A program made the translations under genes and the position numbers. Positions 51,147-60,027 of a stretch of 64,000 nucleotides of DNA are shown here, in pieces (the stretch's first letter is position 1; every line of letters starts with the position of its first letter). Source of the stretch: Bacillota bacterium (GTDB lineage Bacteria > Bacillota > Clostridia > Christensenellales > Christensenellaceae); assembly GCA_023408315.1 (NCBI GenBank), contig JAEYKI010000024.1, positions 62,001-126,000 on the forward strand. The letters run 5' to 3'. The notes beneath the pieces were generated by a model. The model was not told the DNA's origin. It worked only from the letters and a program-made list of their open reading frames with translations, and ran no database searches.

Positions 51147-52514
51147 ATGGGCAGAATTCTTTTGAGTTATATCATGCCCCATCCCCCTATTATTGTGCCG
51201 GGAGTAGGGAAGGGAGCGGAAGCGGACGCCGAAAAAACCATTGAAGCGGCGGAGCGCGCGGCGGAGGAGATTGCCCGTGTGGCGCCCGACACCATTATAT
51301 TGTCCTCACCCCATGCGCCGTGCTTTACGGATTACCTGCATATATCCGGAAACGAGCGCCTGGCCGGAGATTTTGCGCCCTTTAGGTGCCCTTCTGTAAA
51401 ACTGGAGTTTGAGAACAATCTTACCCTGGCCGAGGCGATTACCGCGCAGGCGAGAGCGGAAGGGATTCCGGCGGGGACGCTGGATAACGCGACCCTGGCC
51501 CGGCTTCGCGTGGATGGCAGGCTGGATCACGGGGCGCTTGTGCCGCTGTATTTTATTGCGCGCGCGTATCCGGATTTTAAACTGGTGCATATATCCACGC
51601 CGTTTTTGCCCGCCGCAGACCTGTATACCATGGGCAAATGCATTGCGCGCGCCGTTCGCGAATCGGACGAGAGGGTTGTTTATATCGCGAGTGCGGACCT
51701 TTCGCACAGGCTCACAGAGGACGCTCCCGCCGGGTACAGCCCCAGGGGATTGGAATACGACAAGCAACTGATAGAGAAGCTTAAGAAAGCGGACATACAC
51801 GGCATACTGGCCACAGAAGAACCTTTTATGCACGAGGCAGGCGAATGCGGCACACGGTCTGTTATGATTATGCTGGGCGCAATGGCAGGGCAGAATTTTA
51901 CCACGGACGTATATTCCTATGAAGGGCCGTTTGGCGTAGGTTACCTGGTCGCGCGCCTGAGCGCGCCGGGCGGGCGGGCGGAAGCGCCCGAAAAACGCAG
52001 GGAAACAAGCCCGCATGTGCGGCTGGCTAAGGCTGCCCTGGAAAACTTTGTGCGGGAAGGCGAAATAATAAAGATACCGGACTGGCCGCCGGAAGAGCTG
52101 AAAAACAAGCGTGCCGGGGTGTTTGTTTCCATCAAAAAAAATGGCCGTCTGCGCGGATGCATTGGCACCATTGCCCCTGTGCGCGCAAACATTGCGGAGG
52201 AGATTATAGACAATGCTGTGAGCGCGGGCACCAAAGACCCGCGGTTTGACCCGGTTGCGCCTGCCGAATTATCCCGCCTGGAATATTCGGTGGATGTGCT
52301 GGGTGAGCCCGAGAAGATAGAATCCATGGATGAGCTGGATATAAAGATATACGGTGTAATTGTAACTTCCGGATATAAACGGGGGTTGCTGCTGCCCGAC
52401 CTGGAGGGCGTGGAGACGCCCGAGGAACAGGTGGAAATTGCTCTGCAGAAAGCGGGCATACGGCCCTATGAAGAATATGCAATGGAGCGGTTTAAAGTTG
52501 AGCGGTTCAGGTGA
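51147..52514 (+). CDS. AmmeMemoRadiSam protein B/A fusion (MEMO1 + AMMECR1)
   Basis: 455 aa. Residues 1-270 are the class III extradiol dioxygenase/MEMO domain: LLSYIMPHPPIIVPGVGKG, LSSPHAPCFTDY, STPFLPAAD, SADLSHRLTEDAPAGY. Residues 280-455 are the AMMECR1 domain with KNGRLRGCIGTIAPVRANIAEEI. In most bacteria these are separate proteins A and B of the AmmeMemoRadiSam set; here they are one polypeptide. AAAGGAG precedes the ATG. The radical SAM partner follows after 10 bp. Confidence 0.92.
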   Translation: MGRILLSYIMPHPPIIVPGVGKGAEADAEKTIEAAERAAEEIARVAPDTIILSSPHAPCFTDYLHISGNERLAGDFAPFRCPSVKLEFENNLTLAEAITAQARAEGIPAGTLDNATLARLRVDGRLDHGALVPLYFIARAYPDFKLVHISTPFLPAADLYTMGKCIARAVRESDERVVYIASADLSHRLTEDAPAGYSPRGLEYDKQLIEKLKKADIHGILATEEPFMHEAGECGTRSVMIMLGAMAGQNFTTDVYSYEGPFGVGYLVARLSAPGGRAEAPEKRRETSPHVRLAKAALENFVREGEIIKIPDWPPEELKNKRAGVFVSIKKNGRLRGCIGTIAPVRANIAEEIIDNAVSAGTKDPRFDPVAPAELSRLEYSVDVLGEPEKIESMDELDIKIYGVIVTSGYKRGLLLPDLEGVETPEEQVEIALQKAGIRPYEEYAMERFKVERFR

Positions 52515-52524
52515 GGCGCAGGGC

Positions 52525-53400
52525 ATGACGCCAAAACTGAAGGAGGCAATGCATTGGGAGAAAAAGAACGGCAAGGCGCATTGCTTTTTATGCCCGCATA
52601 ACTGCGCGATAGCAGAGGGTAAGGCAGGCCTTTGCGGCGTGCGCCAAAACATGGAGGGGAAGCTGTATTCGCTCAATTACGGGCATGTGTCCTCACTGGC
52701 GCTGGATCCCATTGAAAAAAAGCCTTTAAACCGGTTTCATCCCGGCAGCCTGATACTGTCCGCAGGGTCGGTGGGCTGCAATTTTGCCTGCCCGTTCTGC
52801 CAGAATCACAGCATTGCAAGGGAAGCCATGGATACCGTTAAAACCTCTTATATGGAGCCGGAAGGACTGGCGGACCACGCAGCGGCTTTACTATCCCGCG
52901 GGAACATAGGCATTGCCTATACATACAACGAGCCTTTTATGTGGTACGAATTTGTACTTGAAACGGCAAAGGCAGCGCGTGCGCGCGGCCTTAAAAACGT
53001 GCTGGTTACAAACGGATATATTTCGGAAGAACCACTTGCGGAACTGCTCCCGTATGTGGACGCAATGAATATAGACTTAAAAGCCTTTGACCCGCAGTTT
53101 TATAAAAAAGTAGTCCACGGCGGCCTGGCGGAGGTGAAGGCCACCATTGCGGCGTCGGCAAAGCAATGCCATGTGGAGGTGACCACTTTGGTGATCCCCA
53201 CTCTGAACGACAGCGCGGAGGATACGCGCAAAATGGCCGAATGGCTGGCTTGCATCTCTCCCGATTTGCCGCTGCACTTGTCACGGTTTTTTCCCAGATA
53301 CCAGATGACGGATAAACAGCCCACCCCACGCCAGACTTTGGCAGAGCTGGCCGGTGTGGCGCAGGGGTATCTGAAGAATGTTTATATAGGAAATATTTAA
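52525..53400 (+). CDS. AmmeMemoRadiSam radical SAM enzyme
   Basis: 291 aa. CxxxCxxC cluster motif CNFACPFCQNHS near residues 83-94, preceded by a Cys-rich N-terminal part CFLCPHNCAIAEGKAGLCGVR. Resembles pyruvate formate-lyase activating enzymes, as do other members of this set. Start 52525 is inside the operon; an upstream frame overlaps the previous gene and lacks support. Substrate unknown. Confidence 0.9.
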   Translation: MTPKLKEAMHWEKKNGKAHCFLCPHNCAIAEGKAGLCGVRQNMEGKLYSLNYGHVSSLALDPIEKKPLNRFHPGSLILSAGSVGCNFACPFCQNHSIAREAMDTVKTSYMEPEGLADHAAALLSRGNIGIAYTYNEPFMWYEFVLETAKAARARGLKNVLVTNGYISEEPLAELLPYVDAMNIDLKAFDPQFYKKVVHGGLAEVKATIAASAKQCHVEVTTLVIPTLNDSAEDTRKMAEWLACISPDLPLHLSRFFPRYQMTDKQPTPRQTLAELAGVAQGYLKNVYIGNI

Positions 53401-53416
53401 GACAGGGGAGAAAAAT

Positions 53417-54166
53417 ATGTTGAAGGGAAAAACTGCGATTATAACCGGCGCATCCAACGGAATTGGGCGCGCGATTACCATGATGCTGGCCGCTGAAGGC
53501 GCGGATGTTGTGATCAATTATGCAAGCGACCACCAGGCGGCGCAATCTTTGCTGGACGAAGTGCGCAAAATGGACGCGCGCGGGTTGCTGGCGCAGGCGG
53601 ACGTGGGAAAAATGGAAGAAATATCCGGGCTGGTAAAAGCGGTCCTGGAAAAGTTTGAAAAGATTGATATTCTTGTAAACAACGCGGGCGTTATGTTTGA
53701 CAGCGTTTTTTTAACAGCTACGGAAGAAGACTGGGACCGCACCATGGGTGTGAACCTGAAAGGCATGTTTTTTTTGTCCCAGGCGGTTGCAAAGAGTATG
53801 GTGGAGCGGCGAATCCGTGGGCGCATTGTCAACATATCTTCCGTTGCCACCACAAATCTGCGTGGCCTGCCGGTGGATTACTGTGTTTCAAAAAGCGCCG
53901 TAAACACCATGACGCGCGCGCTGTCTGCCGAGCTTGGGCAGTACGGCATTACCGTAAACGCCATTATGCCGGGGCCAATTCCCACCAAGCTGAATAAATG
54001 GCAGTTTGACGACCCGGCGATGCGCGAGCGGTTGCGGGACTGGACCACTCTGAAGGAATACGGAGACGTGCGGTATATTGCGCAGGCGGTGCGGTATTTT
54101 TTGACAGAGGAAGCAAAGTGGACCACCGGAGCCCTGCTGCACGTGGACGGCGGCGCGACGGTTTGA
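53417..54166 (+). CDS. Short-chain dehydrogenase/reductase (FabG-like)
   Basis: 249 aa. NAD(P) loop ITGASNGIGRAI, NNAGVMFDSV, Ser in NISSVAT and catalytic Tyr/Lys in DYCVSKSAVN. C-terminal ALLHVDGGATV is typical of 3-oxoacyl-ACP reductase-like SDRs, but fatty-acid function is not shown. GGGGAG precedes the ATG. Member of the AmmeMemoRadiSam neighbourhood. Confidence 0.88.
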   Translation: MLKGKTAIITGASNGIGRAITMMLAAEGADVVINYASDHQAAQSLLDEVRKMDARGLLAQADVGKMEEISGLVKAVLEKFEKIDILVNNAGVMFDSVFLTATEEDWDRTMGVNLKGMFFLSQAVAKSMVERRIRGRIVNISSVATTNLRGLPVDYCVSKSAVNTMTRALSAELGQYGITVNAIMPGPIPTKLNKWQFDDPAMRERLRDWTTLKEYGDVRYIAQAVRYFLTEEAKWTTGALLHVDGGATV

Positions 54167-54167
54167 C

Positions 54168-55034
54168 ATGATTGTAAGCGCCAGCAGGAGGACGGATATT
54201 CCGGCGTTTTATTCCGAATGGTTTTTTGAGCGGGTGCTGGACGGCTTTGCGCTTGTGCCCAATCCATTTAACGCAAATCAGGTAAGGCGGGTCTCGCTTT
54301 TGCCGGAAGATGTGGACTGCATTGTGTTCTGGACAAAGAACCCGGCGCCCATGCTGAAAAGACTGGATGAAATAAAAGGCTATCCGTTTTACTTTCAATA
54401 TACGATAACCGCATATGGGAATGACGTGGAACCCGGGATTCCGCCCGCGGAAGAACGTTTACAGTCTTTTTTGGTATTGGCAGACCGCATTGGCCCGGAG
54501 CGGGTGGTCTGGCGGTATGACCCCGTTTTTTTGAGCCCACAGTATACGCTTGGCTGGCATCTTGATTTTTTTGAAAAAACCGCCCGTACATTGCAGGGCA
54601 GTACGCGCAGATGCACGATCAGCTTTATGGACTTCTACAAGTCCATAAAAAAGAGGATGCAGCCATTGGGGCCGCAAAAATGGACAGAAGAGGCGATGCG
54701 GGTGGCGGCGCAGGCTTTGGTTGAAATTGCGCATTTGTATGGGCTTGAAATGAATACCTGCGCGGAAGAAACAGACCTTTCCGATTTTGGTATTGGCCAC
54801 GCGCGCTGCATAGACCCCGCGCTGATTGAGCGTCTGTTTGGGGTCAGGGTGGATGCGGGAAAGGACAAATACCAACGCCCCGCCTGTGGATGCGCGGCAA
54901 GCGTGGACGTTGGCATATATAACACCTGCCCCGGCGGGTGCAAATATTGCTACGCCAATTATAATGAAGGCATGGTAAAAAAGAATTTTGCGGCGCACAA
55001 CATCAATGCGCCAGCCTTGCACCAAAAAAAATAG
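54168..55034 (+). CDS. DUF1848 family protein
   Basis: 288 aa. The opening SASRRTDIPAFYSEWFFERV and NPFNANQVRRVSL with VFWTKNPAPML match DUF1848. Near the end CPGGCKYCYANYN gives a CxxxCxxC cluster site, so it is probably a radical SAM-like or iron-sulfur protein. One bp after the SDR stop, last gene of the operon, followed by a terminator. Confidence 0.87.
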   Translation: MIVSASRRTDIPAFYSEWFFERVLDGFALVPNPFNANQVRRVSLLPEDVDCIVFWTKNPAPMLKRLDEIKGYPFYFQYTITAYGNDVEPGIPPAEERLQSFLVLADRIGPERVVWRYDPVFLSPQYTLGWHLDFFEKTARTLQGSTRRCTISFMDFYKSIKKRMQPLGPQKWTEEAMRVAAQALVEIAHLYGLEMNTCAEETDLSDFGIGHARCIDPALIERLFGVRVDAGKDKYQRPACGCAASVDVGIYNTCPGGCKYCYANYNEGMVKKNFAAHNINAPALHQKK

Positions 55035-55067
55035 AAAACGGACGCTTCCTGAAAAACGCCCGTTTTC
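55034..55067. terminator. Bidirectional terminator
   Basis: GAAAACGGACG / CGCCCGTTTTC stem with one mismatch and A-run/T-run flanks. Confidence 0.78.
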
Positions 55068-55093
55068 CTGTGTGTATGTTATGCTTGTGGGAA

Positions 55094-57664
55094 TTACCAG
55101 TTCTGCATCAGGCCGGAGCGTTTGAGCTCAGAGCCGTCCAGCGCGTTCACCGTGCCCAGACTGTCGTTGCCCTGGCTTTGGCCAAAGCGGTTGAATGTTT
55201 CTTCCTGGCCGTTTCTTATTGCCGTTGCTTCCCCATAGAAATCCCAGGTAGGTATCAGCGTAAAGTTGCCTGCGTTATCCTGTATGCGGGTTAATCCAAG
55301 CTCTATCCTGTTGATATCCAATATAATGGAATCCATTTTATCGTCTTTACTGTCCGGATCGGCATATTTTCTTTCCATAAGCGCGGACATTATATTGGAT
55401 TCAAATTTTGCCTGTGCTTCGCTTAGGGGAATCACTTTAGCGCCGCTGCCTGTAATTTGTATACCTGTATAGGGAGCGCGCCATTCCAGATGCTCGATAC
55501 CGTCGTCATTTACCCGAACTTGAATGGCTTCATAAGAACTTACTTTTGGCTCGTCTCCGCTTTGATAGGCGTATGCGTATCCGGCGTAGGAATCGTAGAC
55601 GATAGGCACCTCCGCTACTCTCCGGGTAAAGCTAAAAACATACCATCCATATAGCTCATTTATGGTTGACGCTTCCAGCACCAGATCCGGACAGACGGCG
55701 GCTACAGCCTGTTCCGCAAGCTTTTGCGCTTGATCCGTGGATATGCTAACCGGCTTTTCAGCAGGTATCCAATGGATATACGTGCCATTTATAATTTTTC
55801 GGTCGTATGTAATCATACTGCTCTGCCCGCCGTCTCTTTTCTCGCCATACACCTGGGATATGGTTCCGTCCGGTTTCTCTGACCATACATTGCATTGGCT
55901 TACAGGCGGATATGGAGGCGTGGTTTGTTGCGTATCAGTTCCTGCCGGGTCAGTTTCTATGGCAATATTGTTAAACTTAATTTCGGCAGGTTTCTTTTCC
56001 GCAGCATCGGGCGCGGTTTTGAGTTCTTCCTGGGATTTTTTGATCAGGGAGTTGTTCTGCTCAATGCTGGCAATGCTTCCGCACGCAGATATAAACGCTG
56101 CGTGGTCCGCATCGGTCAGGGAATACTGATTGGCTGCTGTATCCCATGTTTCGGCCGTCAGGCCTCCGCCGTTGTCCAACATGGACTGGTATAGCCCGGC
56201 TGCCCAGGAATGCTCGGCTATATACTTTTCCCTTACAGCTATAAAATTGTTGTTCGCTTGCTGGTACAATTCAATTTCTTTTTGTATGTCCGCCTTGGTG
56301 CAGGGCCAGGGCGTATAGGCGGGCCGGCCTGCAAAGAAATAATCCACTACCTTCTGCAGGTCCTCTTCGGTGAAATCGCGTATCTGCATTGAGGCTACGG
56401 GGATTTTTTCCGGCTGCACAACTTCCGCGTCGTATTCGACGGAGACGATATCGGACAGTTTTTTTGTCTCCCTATATTTACTATCTGCCGTGGTGGAAGG
56501 CTGCCGGTCCTGTTGTATTATGGGAGCGGCGGATGCGTTTGCCGGAACGGCCTGTACGGTATTTGACGCTATGGGGCTGGCAGTAGCCGGCTGGCATGCC
56601 GTGGTAAAGCAGGCGGCAAACAGCGCGGCGGTGAGCAGAAAGGCTGCGAATTTAACGCTTTTTTGGGTTTTGTTTTTCATATAGATACCCCGGATTCTTT
56701 TTTCTGCCACGCGCCTTGTATTCGGGAGAGCAAGCCCAAGAACAAACGGGGTTTGCGCTCTGGCAGAAAACATGGACAGTATGGTGTTGGCGTAGTATGC
56801 TTTTTCTTTTTTTTGCATGCCGCGAACAATGCTGTTGTCGCAGGCTGTTTCCATATCCGCCGCAATTTCTTTTTCTGCCAGCCAGATCAACGGGTTGAAC
56901 CAATATACAGTGGAGAGCACGCGCAGCAGTATGCACAGCCAGTGATCCCTGCGTTTGTAATGCGCGAGCTCGTGGCAAAGCGCAAACCGTATCTGTTGGG
57001 GCGGCGCATTTTTTACAAATTCATACGGCAAAAGTATTGTGGGCCGGGCGGAAACCACCAGCGCGGGGGAAAAGAGGTGCTGCGTAACCAGCAGGGAAGG
57101 CCTTTTTTTGATGCCCATCTCATCCCGGCAGGATTCGTATATCCGCTCTATCTCCGCTGGCGCAGGTACCGACTTATATTTGATTACCTTTGTGATCCGT
57201 AAAGAAAGGAAGGCAGTCCGGAATCCAAACGCCAATATGCCGCCAAGCCAGGCAATCACCAACCAACCGTATACGGTGAGCGGCGGCGCCTGGGGTGTGG
57301 CGCCTGGGGACTGCGTTGCACCGGTGGGCTGCATGGCTTCCTGCTGTTCCGACATATACAGAGAGGAGGAGCCTATTTGGGGCAAGGAAATGCCCCGCGG
57401 CATTGCGCCTGAAGCGTATGATTCGGTCGCTGTGCTTGTTTGTATCTGCTCCGGGGGAAGGGCGAACAGGTGATATGCGCTCTCAATGGTAACGGGAACG
57501 CATAAGCGAATGATAAGCAGGAACCATAAAACGAAATTGAGGGTGGGGGATAGCTTGCCCCTGGCAATTGCTTTGAACACCATGATGCAGGCGAACAAAA
57601 CTGCGGAATACACGGTGATTTCCAGAAGGGCGCGGAGAATCTGCATGCTCGTCATGTCATTCAC
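55094..57664 (-). CDS. BlaR1/MecR1-type M56 metalloprotease with unusual sensor
   Basis: 856 aa. Membrane helices near 15-35, 45-62, 133-158 and about 345-360; zinc peptidase motif HELAHYKRRDHW at 231-242 with EKEIAADMETACD. The family senses beta-lactams through a C-terminal penicillin-binding domain and cleaves BlaI. Here the roughly 480-residue C-terminal extracellular region has no visible SxxK transpeptidase motif and instead looks like a lipoprotein-type beta domain. The gene overlaps blaI-like by 8 bp. Confidence 0.85.
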   Translation of the reverse strand: MNDMTSMQILRALLEITVYSAVLFACIMVFKAIARGKLSPTLNFVLWFLLIIRLCVPVTIESAYHLFALPPEQIQTSTATESYASGAMPRGISLPQIGSSSLYMSEQQEAMQPTGATQSPGATPQAPPLTVYGWLVIAWLGGILAFGFRTAFLSLRITKVIKYKSVPAPAEIERIYESCRDEMGIKKRPSLLVTQHLFSPALVVSARPTILLPYEFVKNAPPQQIRFALCHELAHYKRRDHWLCILLRVLSTVYWFNPLIWLAEKEIAADMETACDNSIVRGMQKKEKAYYANTILSMFSARAQTPFVLGLALPNTRRVAEKRIRGIYMKNKTQKSVKFAAFLLTAALFAACFTTACQPATASPIASNTVQAVPANASAAPIIQQDRQPSTTADSKYRETKKLSDIVSVEYDAEVVQPEKIPVASMQIRDFTEEDLQKVVDYFFAGRPAYTPWPCTKADIQKEIELYQQANNNFIAVREKYIAEHSWAAGLYQSMLDNGGGLTAETWDTAANQYSLTDADHAAFISACGSIASIEQNNSLIKKSQEELKTAPDAAEKKPAEIKFNNIAIETDPAGTDTQQTTPPYPPVSQCNVWSEKPDGTISQVYGEKRDGGQSSMITYDRKIINGTYIHWIPAEKPVSISTDQAQKLAEQAVAAVCPDLVLEASTINELYGWYVFSFTRRVAEVPIVYDSYAGYAYAYQSGDEPKVSSYEAIQVRVNDDGIEHLEWRAPYTGIQITGSGAKVIPLSEAQAKFESNIMSALMERKYADPDSKDDKMDSIILDINRIELGLTRIQDNAGNFTLIPTWDFYGEATAIRNGQEETFNRFGQSQGNDSLGTVNALDGSELKRSGLMQNW

Positions 57665-58037
57665 CGTCCCGGCTTAAATCATCTATCAGCGCTTTCAGCT
57701 CAGCCTGGTCTTCTTTGGTGAGATTGCCCTCCCGTATCATGCAGATCAGTAGTTTTTTTGCGCCTTCCCGGTTTAGCTTATTAAGAAGGCTGCGGCTTTC
57801 CGCCTCTATGCATTCGTCTTTTTCACGGAGAGGATAATAAAACTTATCCCGGCCGCGGGCTTCAAAGCCTACAAATCCTTTTTGAACCATTTTGCTTAAA
57901 TAAGTGGCGTAGGTTGTGTAGCTCCAGCCAACCGAGTCACCCATGGATACGATCACCTGGGAGAGGGATTGCGGCCCCTTGCCCCACAGGGCGGACATTA
58001 CGGCCCATTCCGGCGCAGTAAGCGTCTCCTTTTTCAT
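57657..58037 (-). CDS. BlaI/MecI/CopY family repressor
   Basis: 126 aa. Winged helix starts ETLTAPEWAVMSALWGKGPQSLSQVIVSM, ending with helical dimer domain. BlaI is cleaved by its M56 partner, whose start overlaps the end of this gene. Operator repeats ACTAT/ATAGT lie over the promoter, so self-repression is likely. Confidence 0.92.
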   Translation of the reverse strand: MKKETLTAPEWAVMSALWGKGPQSLSQVIVSMGDSVGWSYTTYATYLSKMVQKGFVGFEARGRDKFYYPLREKDECIEAESRSLLNKLNREGAKKLLICMIREGNLTKEDQAELKALIDDLSRDGE

Positions 58038-58052
58038 GGAATTGCCTCCCTT

Positions 58053-58117
58053 ATAGTAACTATACTATTATTGCAGTAATATAACTATGATTATAGTAAT
58101 AAAATGCAGCTTGTCAA
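58053..58117 (-). promoter_or_regulatory. Promoter and repeated operator of blaI-blaR1 operon
   Basis: Leftward promoter TTGACA-16-TATAAT (plus 58090-58117). ACTAT-GATT-ATAGT (58084-58097) overlaps the -10; a second site ATAGTAACTAT (58053-58063) with the adjoining ACTATACTAT lies nearer the gene. Confidence 0.75.
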
Positions 58118-58211
58118 CCAATTACGCAAAAGTATTTTAAATTAAGATTAAAGGCCTGGATGCAGCGGCGCGTTGGGTGTATAATATCACAAACAGACAG
58201 GGGTGATAACG

Positions 58212-58982
58212 GTGAGCGACTGGGATTCCCGGCAGTATTTGAGATTTGAAAAAGAGCGCACGCAGCCGGCGAGGGATCTGGCGGCGCGGCTTACCGTGCG
58301 GAACCCTAAAAAAATTGTGGATATTGGCTGCGGGCCTGGAAACAGCACGCAGGTGCTGGCGGAAAAATATCCGGATGCTCGGGTTATAGGAGCGGACAGT
58401 TCTTTGGCTATGATTGAAACGGCCAGAAAAGATCATCCCGAACTGGAGTTTACGCTTTGTGACGCAAACCGCGATTTATCCAGCCTGGGGGAAGATTTTG
58501 ATATTGTATTTTCCAACGCGTGCATCCAGTGGATACCGGATCATGAAAAACTGATTCCAAACATGTTGGCGCTGTTAAAGAAGGGCGGGGAACTGGCCGT
58601 TCAGACGCCGTATAATTTCACAGAGCCTGTTCACATTATTACGGATCAAATTGCCGCAAGCAATAAATGGAAGGAATGCATTTGCTTTTGGCGCGAATTT
58701 TATAACCTGACGCCGGGCGGATATTTTGATTTGCTTTTGGGCATTGCGACGGAGTTTGATATTTGGGAGGTTGCATATTATCACAGGATGCGGACGCACC
58801 GGGATATTTTGGACTGGTACCGCAGCACGGGCCTTCGGCCGTATTTAAACGTTTTGCCTGAGGATAAAAAAGAGGCGTTCGAGCGCGACTTTCTTGCGGA
58901 AATCAAAAAAGAATATACTGTGCAAAGAAGCGGTGATATTCTGTTTAAATTTCCAAGGCTGTTTTTTATGGCGGTAAAATAG
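58212..58982 (+). CDS. tam: Trans-aconitate methyltransferase-like protein
   Basis: 256 aa from GTG 58212. Starts VSDWDSRQYLRFEKERTQPARDL, the classic Tam opening, then SAM motif VDIGCGPGNSTQVLAEKYPDARVIG. Tam methylates trans-aconitate, a spontaneous side product of the citric acid cycle. The GGGGTG 6 bp upstream supports GTG 58212 over GTG 58203. TATAAT at 58180-58185 may be its -10. Confidence 0.85.
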   Translation: MSDWDSRQYLRFEKERTQPARDLAARLTVRNPKKIVDIGCGPGNSTQVLAEKYPDARVIGADSSLAMIETARKDHPELEFTLCDANRDLSSLGEDFDIVFSNACIQWIPDHEKLIPNMLALLKKGGELAVQTPYNFTEPVHIITDQIAASNKWKECICFWREFYNLTPGGYFDLLLGIATEFDIWEVAYYHRMRTHRDILDWYRSTGLRPYLNVLPEDKKEAFERDFLAEIKKEYTVQRSGDILFKFPRLFFMAVK

Positions 58983-58983
58983 A

Positions 58984-59514
58984 TTATATCTGATGGCTGC
59001 CCAGCACGTCCAATAAGTCGAATATATGTTCCCGGATGGCGAGTACTGCCCCCTGGCTTTTCTCCGCATAAAGTTCACCCAGAAAATACGGAATCATTTC
59101 GTCCAATGCAGCCGTATCGTCGAAACGGTGCTTTTTGCGTACTTTGGCATCCAGGTTTTTAAAGGCCAGCAGGGAACGCATGAGGTTTGATATATATGTT
59201 TCAACCTGAGACTGGCTTTTGCTTTCGGATAGTTTTTCGTGATGTTTTTCTATAATGTCCGTGCCCATATCTACGTTCCCGTAGCAGCAGGTAACTAAAA
59301 AAAGCCCAAAGGCCAGAACACGTTCTCTAAAAAATACATGCCTGGCGGGCACCATTTGATTGGGAAAGATGGTTTGGTCGGCGGCAATTGTATTGCCAAA
59401 AAAAAGAATCTGGCTGTAAATGCTGGTTGCGGCATCTGCCTCCACAGCTGCTTCGGTTGCTTCGGCTGTTTTGGGCGTTTCAATTGGCGTGATCCGTCTG
59501 CCGGAAATGATCAA
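58984..59514 (-). CDS. Unrecognised soluble protein
   Basis: About 176 aa from TTG 59514, chosen because GGAGGGG lies 6 bp upstream; ATG 59529 is an alternative whose start overlaps the same purine stretch. A Glu/Ala-rich N-terminus is followed by a largely helical region with FFRERVLAFGLFLVTCCYG and a Lys-rich end. No family recognised. Single gene. Confidence 0.68.
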   Translation of the reverse strand: MIISGRRITPIETPKTAEATEAAVEADAATSIYSQILFFGNTIAADQTIFPNQMVPARHVFFRERVLAFGLFLVTCCYGNVDMGTDIIEKHHEKLSESKSQSQVETYISNLMRSLLAFKNLDAKVRKKHRFDDTAALDEMIPYFLGELYAEKSQGAVLAIREHIFDLLDVLGSHQI

Positions 59515-59701
59515 ATTGATCCCCTCCATATTGGAATTTGGCGGATATTGGCTAAATTAATCATAAAATAGAATACCGTATAGATTATACAATGTGCTAA
59601 AGCAAAAATCAATTGATCCTTTTTGATTTATTATGTACGGGGCATTTGCATGCGCCCGTATATTTATATTGGCTGAGACGTAATTTTATCCGATAAGCTT
59701 T

Positions 59702-59809
59702 TTACCAGTACCAACGCCGTCCGCAACCGCAGCCGCCGCAGCCGCAACGGCCCCCCATATAAGGGTATGCGCCCGGATAGGGATATCCAGACCTCCAGTA
59801 TGGCATCAT
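59702..59809 (-). CDS. 35-aa Gly/Cys/Tyr-rich coat-like mini-protein
   Basis: Reads MMPYWRSGYPYPGAYPYMG, then CGCGGCGCGRRWYW: Tyr/Pro N-terminus and a Gly-Cys repeat. AAAGGAGGAG lies 7 bp before the ATG. Upstream there is CATACATAA with TGAATA 15 bp before, loosely like a late sporulation promoter. Resembles small spore coat peptides; related in composition to the peptide at 33541-33642. Confidence 0.7.
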   Translation of the reverse strand: MMPYWRSGYPYPGAYPYMGGRCGCGGCGCGRRWYW

Positions 59810-60027
59810 AATTCAACTCCTCCTTTCGTTATGTATGGTATTTTGTATATACTATTCATATGATGTGTATTTGTGTGTATGGATTTATTTTTTTATCTAT
59901 AGGCAATAATATGGCTTACATGGAAGCATAAGCCGCTAAAATGTGATAAAATAAAACAAAAAGTAGTTTACGTTTTTTCCTGTGATGCTATAATAATTGT
60001 ACCGCTTTGTATTTTTAGAGGTATGCT

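Noticed and set aside
52438..52524. Upstream start for the radical SAM gene inside the AMMECR1 frame
   Set aside because: Residues before 52525 are a shadow of the previous gene in another frame and no family member has this extension.
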